Assembly: GCF_014640295.1 (NCBI RefSeq)
Contig: NZ_BMGR01000008.1
Span: 186,001-250,000 of the forward strand
Direction of reading: 5' to 3'
DNA: 64,000 bases
DNA from: Paenibacillus abyssi
Lineage (GTDB): Bacteria > Bacillota > Bacilli > Paenibacillales > Paenibacillaceae
The notes under the pieces are model-generated. The model made no database searches and was not told the origin of the DNA. It was given only the letters and a program-made list of their open reading frames with translations. The position numbers were made by a program, and so were the translations under genes. Positions 55,359 through 63,405 of the stretch are shown here, one piece after another. Each line of letters begins with the position of its first letter. Positions within the stretch are counted from its first letter, which is position 1.

Positions 55359-55717
55359 GAGCGAACCCTCCATATTGATATTGGTCTACAGATAGTAGGA
55401 TACACATTTTTGTTGGAATAAATAGCACTGGTTAACATGAATATGCAGAAAATAAGGATCTTCAACATCATCTTGTATAGCCATGATTATATCCTGGGCG
55501 GATTGCACTATGAGAGTTGATTCTGAATGCGTAAATAGATATGTTCTGACAAATTCCCGCATTTGCTGTAGACAATTCAAGAAACATTTGGTAATATAGC
55601 GTCATCTAAACAATTATATTGCCGTTATTAATAAGCAACTGTTATGCGAAGAACGCATGCCAGGGACGAGACGTCCCTTGCTGCGTTCTTTTTTTGTTGC
55701 TTGATGAAGGAGGCGTT
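55359..55717. other. control region upstream of the Tad-like locus
   Basis: No plus-strand gene lies here, yet a complete terminator (55650-55697) stands 20 bases before the first Tad-like gene. It could attenuate readthrough or end a leader RNA. A 64-residue minus-strand frame (55386-55580) has no ribosome site and is doubtful. Confidence 0.45.
55650..55697 (+). terminator. terminator or attenuator before the Tad-like locus
   Basis: AAGAACGCA/TGCGTTCTT with an inner AGGGACG/CGTCCCT stem and eight T. It lies between the minus-strand secreted gene and the SAF gene. Confidence 0.7.
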
Positions 55718-56449
55718 ATGAACCGTAAACGGAATTTATTCATCAGTTCCTTTGCGGCTGTATTGGCGGGATTGCTGGTCTATTTCGTCTATACGCTGCA
55801 GCTCAAGCACATTGAGCTTCAAGAGACCGTGGAGGTCCTCGTCCCGAATCGGTTTGTTGCATCGGGAGAGCGGTTGGAAGGTGAGATGCTCTCGAAGAAG
55901 ACGATCGCACAGGCCTCCTATGAACCGGGAATGTTTACGAGCTTGTCAGATGCGATCGGTCTGGAAACATCCGTACCACTGGGGAAGGATGAACCGATAC
56001 TGGACTGGAAGGTCAGCCCTTACCGGCTGCTGCCCAAGCGGGACCAGTCTACCTTTCAGATTCCAAGGGATTATGTGTTATCCGTGTCGAACGGAATCCG
56101 GGCAGGCGATCAGGTCGTGATCTTTATTTCAGGGCAGGAGAACAGCTCGGCACGGCTGTTCGAGGAGCTTATCAGGGTAGCGTCGGTGAAATCGTCAGGT
56201 AACCAGGAAATAGATGATGTGAGAAATTCGAATTTGTTGTCGCTCGCAAATGGAGACAAAGAGAAGATGTACGCCTCAAGACGAGATGCTAACGCGATGA
56301 TCGATTATATTAATCTGAACTTGACGGAAGAACAGTGGCTGGAGATCGATAACTTATGCAAGAACGGCGATGTTAAGCTTGTCATCGCATTTAGTCCTGC
56401 TTCTTTTGATCCGGTACAAACCGATACCGAGGAGGAGAAGCGGCGATGA
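55718..56449 (+). CDS. SAF-domain protein (CpaB-like), Tad-like locus
   Basis: About 243 residues. One N-terminal helix (LFISSFAAVLAGLLVYFVYT) is followed by a SAF/CpaB-like domain (VEVLVPNRFVASGERLEGEM, VPLGKDEPILDWKVSP). CpaB/RcpC proteins act in Flp pilus assembly. ATG 55718 follows GAAGGAGGCGTT. It overlaps the next gene by four bases, so the locus is one operon. Confidence 0.7.
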   Translation: MNRKRNLFISSFAAVLAGLLVYFVYTLQLKHIELQETVEVLVPNRFVASGERLEGEMLSKKTIAQASYEPGMFTSLSDAIGLETSVPLGKDEPILDWKVSPYRLLPKRDQSTFQIPRDYVLSVSNGIRAGDQVVIFISGQENSSARLFEELIRVASVKSSGNQEIDDVRNSNLLSLANGDKEKMYASRRDANAMIDYINLNLTEEQWLEIDNLCKNGDVKLVIAFSPASFDPVQTDTEEEKRR

Positions 56450-57291
56450 AGTGGAACACCTCTCCCTTAATTTCATTTGTAGGGACCACACCAAACATCG
56501 GTACGACAATTGCTTCGTTTGCGACCGCTTACCGGATCGCGGAGCAAAGCGAAGCGCCGATCCTGTTTCTTTGTTTGAACCTGAAGAGTGCCAAGCTGCA
56601 TCGTTATATCGGCGTGGATCGTCCCGCTGTTACGCTGGACAGCTTGAGGCCGGAATTAAGGGCAGGCACGCTTACTGGCGACAAGCTGTTCAGAGCATCC
56701 TATCGCATGCCGGATTGTCCGAGGCTGCATGTCTTGTTCGGCAATCTCATGCGGGATCAAGCGGAGTTTTTTGCCCCGGAGGAGTTGGAGCATCTGTTTG
56801 TAACGGCAAAGCAAGTATTTCGACTGTCCGTTGCTGATGTGAACGCTTATTGGGACAATGCCGCGACTGTGGCTGCGCTGCGTAGGGCGGATACCCGTAT
56901 TTTGACGACAACCTCAGCATTGTCGAGTTTTCAAGAAGACGGACAACGTTGGATCGGCCAAGTATCACCGCTATTCGGCATTCCGTCTAATGCCTATGAA
57001 GCGGTTATCATACATCCCCCTTGGAGAAATGGAGGATTTTCATTGAGAGATATTCGCAAAGAAATTGGACTGCCTATCATTGGAGATTTACGTATGACAG
57101 AGGCGATGCTGACCCAGCTCGACAGCGGAAGATTGGAGGAATGGTTAAAGGAAGACCAGCACGGCAAATTAGCGATGCGTAAAACCTCCGATCAGTTGAT
57201 GACCAAGCATGTAATCACAAGAAAGGCTGGTATTTCGGTGCAGCCATGGTACCGCAAGCTGCTTGCTCACCGCAATGGGGTGGGGTCGTGA
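56446..57291 (+). CDS. ParA/TadZ-like protein with degenerate Walker A
   Basis: 281 residues. The N-terminal strand and loop (SFVGTTPNIGTTIASF) line up with the deviant Walker A of ParA/CpaE/TadZ but have Thr and Asn where both lysines are expected, and the region lacks a Lys until residue 48. The rest keeps a Rossmann-like layout (ILFLCLNLKSAKLHRYIGVD; LPIIGDLRMTEAMLTQL). TadZ proteins position the secretion machine. It overlaps both neighbours by four bases. The ATPase function is doubtful; a scaffold role fits better. Confidence 0.65.
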   Translation: MKWNTSPLISFVGTTPNIGTTIASFATAYRIAEQSEAPILFLCLNLKSAKLHRYIGVDRPAVTLDSLRPELRAGTLTGDKLFRASYRMPDCPRLHVLFGNLMRDQAEFFAPEELEHLFVTAKQVFRLSVADVNAYWDNAATVAALRRADTRILTTTSALSSFQEDGQRWIGQVSPLFGIPSNAYEAVIIHPPWRNGGFSLRDIRKEIGLPIIGDLRMTEAMLTQLDSGRLEEWLKEDQHGKLAMRKTSDQLMTKHVITRKAGISVQPWYRKLLAHRNGVGS

Positions 57292-58661
57292 ATCATCCGG
57301 CAGATCACGGAGAAAGGCGTTTCTCCCCATCAGATTATGCCGTTCAGCTAAGAATAGATGCCCCGGAGCATCTGGAGCAGGAGCGGCGGACAGAAGAAAC
57401 GGCGCAGAGTGAATTTCGCAAGCTGGCGGAGGATATCAGAGGTTTTTTGTCAACGCCCAGAGGTACTACCGAGGAGGAACGAAGACAGTATAATGAGCGG
57501 CTGAATCGGGCGGTTCTCGGCTTTCCACAGGAGCGAAGCGAGCTGCTTGCGGTCATTGCCGACCGTCTCATCCGCAAGCGGATTCATCAGCTGCCCGGCT
57601 ATCATCATCCGTATCAATCGCTCGCCGAAGCGTTGTTTGCAGAGGTAATCGGACTCAACGTGCTCGAGCTGGTGCTGCTGGGCCAAGAGGGCCTTGAAGA
57701 AATCCAGGTTGTAGGCACACAGGTGTTTGAGGTGCGTGATGGCCGCGCCGTCCCTTCACCCTATGAATTTGAGTCGATTCATGATGTGGAGCGTATCCAG
57801 CAGAACCTGGTATTGTTCAATAATGACCGGATTAATCCGCGCAAGCGCTGGGCCGAGGTGATGCTGTCAGACGGCTCCCGCGTGACGATGACGGGGTTCG
57901 GATTTACTTCGGAGCCAACCTTAACGATGCGATTTTACACGGTTCGCCATTTCGATCTAAAGCTGCTATGCAAGCCGGAGATCAGAACGATGAATGAGAA
58001 GGTGCTTGAGCTTCTGCAGTCGATCTTAAAGGCACGGTTCAATATCATCGTCATCGGACCGACCAATTCGGGAAAGACGCATCTGATCAAAGCGCTCCTT
58101 GCTGAGCTTCCGGATGATGAGCGAATCATCACGATCGAGAATCGGCTGGAAATGATGCTGCGCCGGGATTTTCCGCGAAAAAACCTGATTGAATATGAAG
58201 CCGATGAGGAAGATCGGCAGCATTGCTCAGCGCAGGCGTTTAAGCTGGCGCTGCGCCAGTCGCCGCAGCGAATCGTGCATGCGGAGATCCGGGATGAGGA
58301 TGCGAACATTTATGTTCGCGCCTGCACGAGGGGGCATTCGGGAAGCATGACGACGGTACACGCCAATACGCTTGAGGACGTCCCGGAGGCGATTACCGAT
58401 ATGTGCATGCTGGATGGACGAGCAATGAACCATGACCGGCTGATGAAACGCATTACCGAGTATGTCACCCAGATTGGCATCGAGATGCGGCAGATCGGAG
58501 ATAAGCGGTGCATTGTCCGGATCGGGGAGATGTATTGGGAGGACGAGCAGACAAAGATTCGCGATTGGGTACGGTATGACGAACGGCAGCAGGATTGGTT
58601 GTTCCTTGACCAGCCTACGCGCTCTGCCGCGGAAAGGATGGGGCTTCATGCGGGGGCATGA
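57288..58661 (+). CDS. secretion ATPase CpaF/TadA
   Basis: About 457 residues. A GspE/CpaF-type ATPase: Walker A VIGPTNSGKTH with Lys263, Walker B region RIVHAEIRDEDANIY, and the CpaF-type GHSGSMTTVHAN. It energises pilus assembly or secretion. GTG 57288 overlaps the preceding stop and follows a GGGGTGGGG site. TadB follows with an overlap of 14 bases. Confidence 0.88.
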   Translation: MNHPADHGERRFSPSDYAVQLRIDAPEHLEQERRTEETAQSEFRKLAEDIRGFLSTPRGTTEEERRQYNERLNRAVLGFPQERSELLAVIADRLIRKRIHQLPGYHHPYQSLAEALFAEVIGLNVLELVLLGQEGLEEIQVVGTQVFEVRDGRAVPSPYEFESIHDVERIQQNLVLFNNDRINPRKRWAEVMLSDGSRVTMTGFGFTSEPTLTMRFYTVRHFDLKLLCKPEIRTMNEKVLELLQSILKARFNIIVIGPTNSGKTHLIKALLAELPDDERIITIENRLEMMLRRDFPRKNLIEYEADEEDRQHCSAQAFKLALRQSPQRIVHAEIRDEDANIYVRACTRGHSGSMTTVHANTLEDVPEAITDMCMLDGRAMNHDRLMKRITEYVTQIGIEMRQIGDKRCIVRIGEMYWEDEQTKIRDWVRYDERQQDWLFLDQPTRSAAERMGLHAGA

Positions 58662-59592
58662 GCCGGCTGTTCTGCCGCTTACCGTCATCATATTGTTTCT
58701 TTTATTCTTCATCATCTTGCAGCAGCTCATCTATGCTGTTGCCGATCAGGAACGCAAGCAGGACAGGCTGCTGTACCGCCGCCAAGGCCGCCTGCTGAAT
58801 CGCCTTACCCTGATGCTGTCACGTTACGAAAGGCCCTACCGACATTTATCCGAGCTGCTGGAATCGATGCGCTGGCCGATTCATGCCGGGGGCTTTGTTT
58901 TATTATCGGGTTTGATCGCACTAACCGGAATAACAGGAGGCCTGCTGCTGTTCCAAAGCTTCAAGGGAACGCTGTTGTTAAGCTCGCTGTCGGGAGCCGC
59001 TCCTTACCTGTGGCTGCGGCTCGCGTTAATGAACCGGCAGTTGAAGACGAGAATGGATTTCTTGCCTGCAGTGGAGCTCTTTTACCAGTGTTATCTGGTT
59101 ACAGGAGGCAGGCAAGTGCGGACAGCATTACAACGAACGGTGGAAGAGAGGCGGCTGCTTGGCCCGATCCAAACCGTATTCGAACAATTGTATCGTAATT
59201 TGTCTGTCCGGGGTGACGATGAGAGCAGCTTGCGCATTTTCTCCGCATCGGTTGGCCATGTCTGGGGAGATTACTTCGTTCAGATTTTGCGGGTTGCATT
59301 AACGGAGGGTAATTCGGTGGAGGACAATTTGAAGGATCTCATTACCGACATGCGCAAAGCGCGCAGAGCCAATCAGCAGGAGAGGAACCGCTTGCTTGAG
59401 ATTCGAATTGCCAACTTCTCTCCGATTCTGTTCCTGGCGTTATTCATCGGCATCAATGTCCGCTATAACCCCGAGCATGCTTATTATTATTATCTGATTG
59501 ATCCCCGGGGCAGGGATATGCTGCTGAATGCTGTGGTATTGATTTTCGTTTCCTTTGTTATGGGGCTGTATTTGTCCCGGAAAAAAATGTGA
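58648..59592 (+). CDS. TadB-like inner-membrane protein (T2SF)
   Basis: About 314 residues. An N-terminal helix (LTVIILFLLFFIILQQLIYAV), two central helices and a C-terminal helix frame the T2SF domain (PAVELFYQCYLVTGGRQVRTALQ; FSASVGHVWGDYFVQILRVAL). ATG 58648 follows GGAAAGGATGGGG. Pairs with TadC. Confidence 0.78.
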   Translation: MRGHEPAVLPLTVIILFLLFFIILQQLIYAVADQERKQDRLLYRRQGRLLNRLTLMLSRYERPYRHLSELLESMRWPIHAGGFVLLSGLIALTGITGGLLLFQSFKGTLLLSSLSGAAPYLWLRLALMNRQLKTRMDFLPAVELFYQCYLVTGGRQVRTALQRTVEERRLLGPIQTVFEQLYRNLSVRGDDESSLRIFSASVGHVWGDYFVQILRVALTEGNSVEDNLKDLITDMRKARRANQQERNRLLEIRIANFSPILFLALFIGINVRYNPEHAYYYYLIDPRGRDMLLNAVVLIFVSFVMGLYLSRKKM

Positions 59593-59611
59593 AGAAGGAG
59601 CTGCTTCGTTC

Positions 59612-60508
59612 ATGCATGCTGAAGTGAGCCGGATCGTTTTCTGGGCAGCCATGGCGGGACAATACATATTCGGATTCATTTGTGCAGCTGCGCTGCTGCG
59701 TGCGCTGTTGATCAGGAAGCCGCGCTGGATGCATGTCGTCAGTACCCATTGGCAAAAAAGGCTGGTGCCTGACAGGCTGCTTCATTTGTTAGGAATGAAC
59801 CGGGCCAAGGCATCTTTCACAGAGCGGGAAGCGCTGTTGACAGGGATCGGCTTCACCGGTGATCCCGCCATATATGTGTTGGCAAGAACAATCCTGCTTG
59901 CCGTGCTGCCTTGTGCAGCAGCGGGGTTATATTTTCTCTCACGTTTAGCTTCCGAGATTGCGGCATACTCCACGGTCTGTTATACCCTTATCGGATTGGG
60001 CGCTGCTATCGTATTCTGGGACGGGCCATGGCTGGAGGCTTTGAAAAACATGAGAACCCAGCGGATGATCAAGGAAATTTATATTATCAGCAATCAACTG
60101 CTTTATTTATCAGGATCGTCGCTTAATATTCACGCCAAATTAATGCGCTGCCTGCCCTATACGAGAGCGCTGCGAGGCGATCTCCAACGATTGCTCGGCG
60201 AATGGTATCACGATGCGGATGGGGCGCTGCGCCGTTTCAAGCAGCGAATCGGCACGGAGGAGGGCCTGAGCTTTGTCGAGACGATTACCTCCTTACGTTT
60301 GCACGAGAGCGAGGAATATTACCGGCTGCTGCGCGAGCGAATCCAGGATTACAAGGAAAAGATCGATTTGGCGAAGGAGAGCCGGAAGGAATCGGCTTCT
60401 TATGTCCTGTTTATACTGGCAGGCGTTCCGATCTTGTATATGTTCCAGATCTTTATTTACCCTTGGGTTCAAGAAGGGCAAAAATTGTTCCAGTCTCTGA
60501 ATCCCTAA
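59612..60508 (+). CDS. TadC-like inner-membrane protein (T2SF)
   Basis: About 298 residues. Three or four helices and a T2SF-like central region (YIISNQLLYLSGSSLNIHAK; LSFVETITSLRLHESEEYYR), ending in a helix (YVLFILAGVPILYMFQIFIY). ATG 59612 with AAGAAGGAG upstream. TadB and TadC form the platform. Confidence 0.75.
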   Translation: MHAEVSRIVFWAAMAGQYIFGFICAAALLRALLIRKPRWMHVVSTHWQKRLVPDRLLHLLGMNRAKASFTEREALLTGIGFTGDPAIYVLARTILLAVLPCAAAGLYFLSRLASEIAAYSTVCYTLIGLGAAIVFWDGPWLEALKNMRTQRMIKEIYIISNQLLYLSGSSLNIHAKLMRCLPYTRALRGDLQRLLGEWYHDADGALRRFKQRIGTEEGLSFVETITSLRLHESEEYYRLLRERIQDYKEKIDLAKESRKESASYVLFILAGVPILYMFQIFIYPWVQEGQKLFQSLNP

Positions 60509-60536
60509 AAATCCGATCCGGGAGGTGAGTTTGTAT

Positions 60537-60689
60537 ATGCGGAATATTTTGATGACGGTTATGATGCTCGTTGTAGTTGTCCTGTTATTCAATGCTATCG
60601 TTACCCAAAACGGCACCGGGACGCAGGCCCAGATTCAAACACAAGGCAATGCCGCCAATAATCGAATCGGAGCAATGAATCCCCAATAA
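60537..60689 (+). CDS. 50-residue membrane peptide, possible Flp pilin-like
   Basis: 50 residues, missing from standard ORF lists because of length. One helix (MTVMMLVVVVLLFNAIV, about residues 6-22) then a Gln/Asn/Gly-rich tail (TQNGTGTQAQIQTQGNAANN). GGAGGTGAG lies 7 bases before the ATG. It sits just after TadC. A Flp pilin would have a conserved Gly/Glu cleavage site before the helix; I see none, so a pilin name is a guess. Confidence 0.6.
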   Translation: MRNILMTVMMLVVVVLLFNAIVTQNGTGTQAQIQTQGNAANNRIGAMNPQ

Positions 60690-60716
60690 AGAAAGATGGA
60701 ATGAAGGAGGTTGGCT

Positions 60717-60863
60717 ATGCGTTCCATCCTGATATCCGTGCTCATGCTAACGGCGGCAGTCATTCTATACGTTTCCATTATTGAAGGTGAGCAGGGAACG
60801 GAGCGGGAAATACGGCGTGGGGGCAAAGCGATGAGCGAAATGATACGGGGGATTGATCCATGA
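60717..60863 (+). CDS. 48-residue membrane peptide
   Basis: 48 residues: one helix (ILISVLMLTAAVILYVSI, about residues 4-21) then a charged tail (EGEQGTEREIRRGGKAMSE). GAAGGAGGTTGGCT precedes the ATG and its TGA overlaps the next ATG (60860). Clearly a designed operon member; function unknown, perhaps a minor pilin-like or assembly factor. Confidence 0.6.
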   Translation: MRSILISVLMLTAAVILYVSIIEGEQGTEREIRRGGKAMSEMIRGIDP

Positions 60864-61285
60864 AGTCGCTGCTCGTGTTTGTCTTGTTCGCGGCAATGCT
60901 CTGCTGGTTTATGTTTGCGCCGTTATATAAGCATGTTTTTATTGTTCGGCATGCCGTGCTGCAGAAGGAGGTCGATTATATGCTGGAGGTTGGCGCCAGC
61001 GGCGATCACGGCTATGTGGACCAAGCGATGATATCCGAATCAAGGCAGCGCTTGGCAACGCTTGGCATGAATCCGGAAGCTGTGCTCTATGAGGTAAGGT
61101 CGACCAGCGGCGCCGCAGCGGATAACTCTGCGGCTCCCGTTCTGCGAGGCACCGGAATCCAGCTTACAATCCGATACCCCTATGAACGGATATTTGAGAT
61201 CGACCGGTTGGTGGGGATGACTCCGCTGTCGGCTGATACGCTGATGAGTGCTACAGGGATGAAGATGAGTGAATATGTGCCTTAA
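60860..61285 (+). CDS. membrane-anchored protein of the Tad-like locus
   Basis: 141 residues. One N-terminal helix (LLVFVLFAAMLCWFMFAPL) and an extracytoplasmic domain of about 120 residues (VRHAVLQKEVDYMLEVGASG; GTGIQLTIRYPYERIFEID). The layout resembles TadE/TadF-type minor pseudopilins, but no certain motif is seen. It overlaps the 48-residue gene by four bases. Confidence 0.6.
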   Translation: MKSLLVFVLFAAMLCWFMFAPLYKHVFIVRHAVLQKEVDYMLEVGASGDHGYVDQAMISESRQRLATLGMNPEAVLYEVRSTSGAAADNSAAPVLRGTGIQLTIRYPYERIFEIDRLVGMTPLSADTLMSATGMKMSEYVP

Positions 61286-61345
61286 TATAGGTGCTAAATG
61301 AATGAGAGCAAGGTAGGGATAGGTACGGTAACAAAGGGGTGGCTT

Positions 61346-61831
61346 ATGTACAAGCTCTTGCTTATGACACTTATGCTGGTCATATGGATGCTGCTTCAGG
61401 CGTTGCAGCTTGATGAAGAGATGGCCATTCAGACCTTGTTTCATGGCAAGTATGCCGTGAATCGAGCGGCGCATGCGGCAGCGCAGCAGTTGGATATGGC
61501 CTTATTATCCAAAGGTGAGGTACGGATAGACGAAGCCGAAGCTGCCGAGCAGGCCGCGTCTTATCTTCGCTATAATCTCCGGCTTGATGACCGGGGGGAA
61601 CCGCTCCACGATTCGTTATTACGCAGCAGTGCCGAAGTACTTGTATTTGACGTGATTAACGGAAATGAGGCCTTTCCCTACCTGTACCGTTCGGTCGAGC
61701 ACAATTATGAGGTTGTACTGCAAGGGCCAAGTGTCGTCATGATCGTCCGTATGGACTATCAACGCGCATTCTCCGTATTGGAACCGATCCAGTGGGAGAT
61801 CAAGGGTGCGGCGGAGCTGGTGCGGAGTTGA
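61346..61831 (+). CDS. TadE/TadF-like membrane protein
   Basis: About 161 residues. N-terminal helix (LLLMTLMLVIWMLLQALQL), then a periplasm-type domain (KYAVNRAAHAAAQQLDMALL; VLFDV region). NRAAHAAAQQLD recalls the start of TadE-type pseudopilins. ATG 61346 is preferred because AAAGGGGTGG precedes it; ATG 61298 is in frame. The last gene of the locus; a terminator follows. Confidence 0.6.
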   Translation: MYKLLLMTLMLVIWMLLQALQLDEEMAIQTLFHGKYAVNRAAHAAAQQLDMALLSKGEVRIDEAEAAEQAASYLRYNLRLDDRGEPLHDSLLRSSAEVLVFDVINGNEAFPYLYRSVEHNYEVVLQGPSVVMIVRMDYQRAFSVLEPIQWEIKGAAELVRS

Positions 61832-61840
61832 TGTGTTAAC

Positions 61841-61899
61841 TATACCTGCTGTCACACAAAGGGCGCTCCTCCCTTTGTATGGCGGCAGGTATTTTTGGG
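61841..61899 (+). terminator. terminator of the Tad-like locus
   Basis: ATACCTGC/GCAGGTAT with inner ACAAAGGG/CCCTTTGT stem, then TTTT. Confidence 0.8.
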
Positions 61900-61934
61900 T
61901 TTAAGAGCCATTCAAAAAATATTTTTTTTGCCGA

Positions 61935-61960
61935 TGAACTTTTTTGAGCAGCTAAGCGTC
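61935..61960 (+). promoter_or_regulatory. ECF promoter upstream of sigY
   Basis: TGAACTT at 61935 and CGTC at 61957-61960, spaced by 17 bases. This matches the TGAAC ... CGTC pattern reported for SigY autoregulation in Bacillus. It is 96 bases before the sigY start. Confidence 0.6.
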
Positions 61961-62055
61961 GTATGGATGTTCAAGATTCACAAGACATCATTTGTTGCAT
62001 GCTAGTAGTGGTATCTGCCGTTATCGCTTGGTATTGAAGAAATAAGGGGGACAGC

Positions 62056-62619
62056 GTGGACGTGAATCTGGAAGAGCAATGGATTGCCAAGGCAGTGCGG
62101 AACGATCCGGAGTCATTGGCCTGCTTGCTGCAGCACAATTATACATTCCTATACAAATATATGCTCAAAGTGACCATGAATCGCGCACTCGCCGAAGATC
62201 TGGTGCAGGAGACGATGCTCAAAGCGATAGAGAATATTTCCACTTTTCAGCGGAAGTCCAAGTTCTCGACCTGGCTCATCTCGATCGGCACGCGTTTATA
62301 TCTTGACGGGATGAGAAAGCAGCGGGTCGAGCGCCGCTGGCAGGAGCAGGAACAGGCTCTGCGGTCTATGCGCTTTGAAGCCGCGATGCGGCAGGAGGAT
62401 TGGCCGGATGCCTTAGATGCGCTGGCAAGAGTAGGCTACGATATCCGAATACCGATTTTGCTCAAATATTATTATGGCTATGCTTATGAGGAAATTGCCG
62501 ATTGGCTGGATATACCGTTAGGCACCGTAAAGTCGAGAATTCATAACGGATTGAAACAATTGCGAAAGGAGCTGCAGGGAAATGACGAACAAGCTGAGGC
62601 GTCTGTTAAACCCATCTGA
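62056..62619 (+). CDS. sigY: ECF sigma factor SigY
   Basis: 187 residues. Region 2 (FLYKYMLKVTMNRALAEDLV, DLVQETMLKAIENI) and region 4 (LLKYYYGYAYEEIADWLDIP, GTVKSRIHNGLKQLRKEL) are clear. GTG 62056 follows AAGGGGGACAGC. It is the first gene of the yxl operon and overlaps yxlC by 38 bases. Its promoter carries a SigY-like site, so it is probably autoregulated. Confidence 0.88.
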   Translation: MDVNLEEQWIAKAVRNDPESLACLLQHNYTFLYKYMLKVTMNRALAEDLVQETMLKAIENISTFQRKSKFSTWLISIGTRLYLDGMRKQRVERRWQEQEQALRSMRFEAAMRQEDWPDALDALARVGYDIRIPILLKYYYGYAYEEIADWLDIPLGTVKSRIHNGLKQLRKELQGNDEQAEASVKPI

Positions 62620-62974
62620 AACTTCGGAGCGCGCGCAGCATGAAACTGAAGAGCAGGCTAAGGCGCAGACGGAATTCGATGAGCTATTTGGCAAGCACCT
62701 GACAGCCATGGATGACCGCCATTCGCCGGTTGTGCCAGAGGCAAAAATGTTTCTGGGAATGGTTGAAGAACAGCAAAAGTCGCTCAAGAAGAAGCTATGG
62801 CGGGACCTGACGTTGCTGTGGCTGATCGGATGCTTCGCTGCCAGCGGAATCGTGTTGTTATTGGTAAATGACATCCGCTGGTTCGCAGGGGTGCAGATTG
62901 CGACGCTGGCCGGTTCGCTGATCTTTCTTGCCCGGATTTCCATAAGGCGGGTGAAGCAAAAATGGATGAACTGA
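62582..62974 (+). CDS. yxlC: YxlC-like anti-SigY protein
   Basis: 130 residues. N-terminal acidic soluble part with a helix pair, then two membrane helices (LLWLIGCFAASGIVLLLV, FAGVQIATLAGSLIFLARI). In B. subtilis YxlC with YxlD holds SigY at the membrane. The gene order decides the name, since overall similarity is low. It overlaps sigY and yxlD. Confidence 0.7.
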   Translation: MTNKLRRLLNPSETSERAQHETEEQAKAQTEFDELFGKHLTAMDDRHSPVVPEAKMFLGMVEEQQKSLKKKLWRDLTLLWLIGCFAASGIVLLLVNDIRWFAGVQIATLAGSLIFLARISIRRVKQKWMN

Positions 62975-63168
62975 AACAGATACCGATCTGGCAAGGCGCA
63001 CTCATCGTGCTTATCCTGTTAAGTCAGTCCACGTGGTTGTTCATCGATGCGCGGAAGCGGGGAAGCTATCCATGGTTTTGGGGAATGTGGGGGCTTATCC
63101 AATTTCCTGGGCCGCTGATTTTCTATTGGCTGTTCGTGCGGAAACGCTGGCTGCGAAAAGGTAAATAA
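62962..63168 (+). CDS. yxlD: YxlD-like membrane protein
   Basis: 68 residues. Two membrane helices (WQGALIVLILLSQSTWLFID; WGLIQFPGPLIFYWLFVR) joined by a short polar loop. Position after yxlC identifies it as a SigY regulator candidate. ATG 62962 overlaps the yxlC stop. Confidence 0.75.
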   Translation: MDELKQIPIWQGALIVLILLSQSTWLFIDARKRGSYPWFWGMWGLIQFPGPLIFYWLFVRKRWLRKGK

Positions 63169-63199
63169 ACACACGATTTGAATTTGGGAGGCAATGACA

Positions 63200-63403
63200 A
63201 TGGATCAAATCACGAATGAAATGCTGTGGACAATTATAGCGCCGCTGGCAGGATTGCAATTCCTGCTGGCGATCATCGCGTTGGTGGCTTGCGCACGGGC
63301 GGAATCGACCCGCGGACCGAAATGGATGTGGGTGTTAATTATTTTATTTGTCAACTTGCTGGGGCCGATCGCATTCTTTGTTGCGGGCAGGAGGAATGAG
63401 TAG
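63200..63403 (+). CDS. yxlE: YxlE-like PLDc_N-type membrane protein
   Basis: 67 residues. Two helices with a loop (PLAGLQFLLAIIALVACAR; WMWVLIILFVNLLGPIAFFV) and the end AGRRNE; the pattern is that of PLDc_N/YxlE proteins. ATG 63200 is chosen since GGGAGG ends 8 bases upstream. Function unknown, belongs to the SigY operon. Confidence 0.75.
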   Translation: MDQITNEMLWTIIAPLAGLQFLLAIIALVACARAESTRGPKWMWVLIILFVNLLGPIAFFVAGRRNE

Positions 63404-63405
63404 AG

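Noticed and set aside
55386-55580. 64-residue minus-strand frame before the Tad-like locus
   Set aside because: No ribosome site before the TTG or ATG; kept only as a weak possibility.
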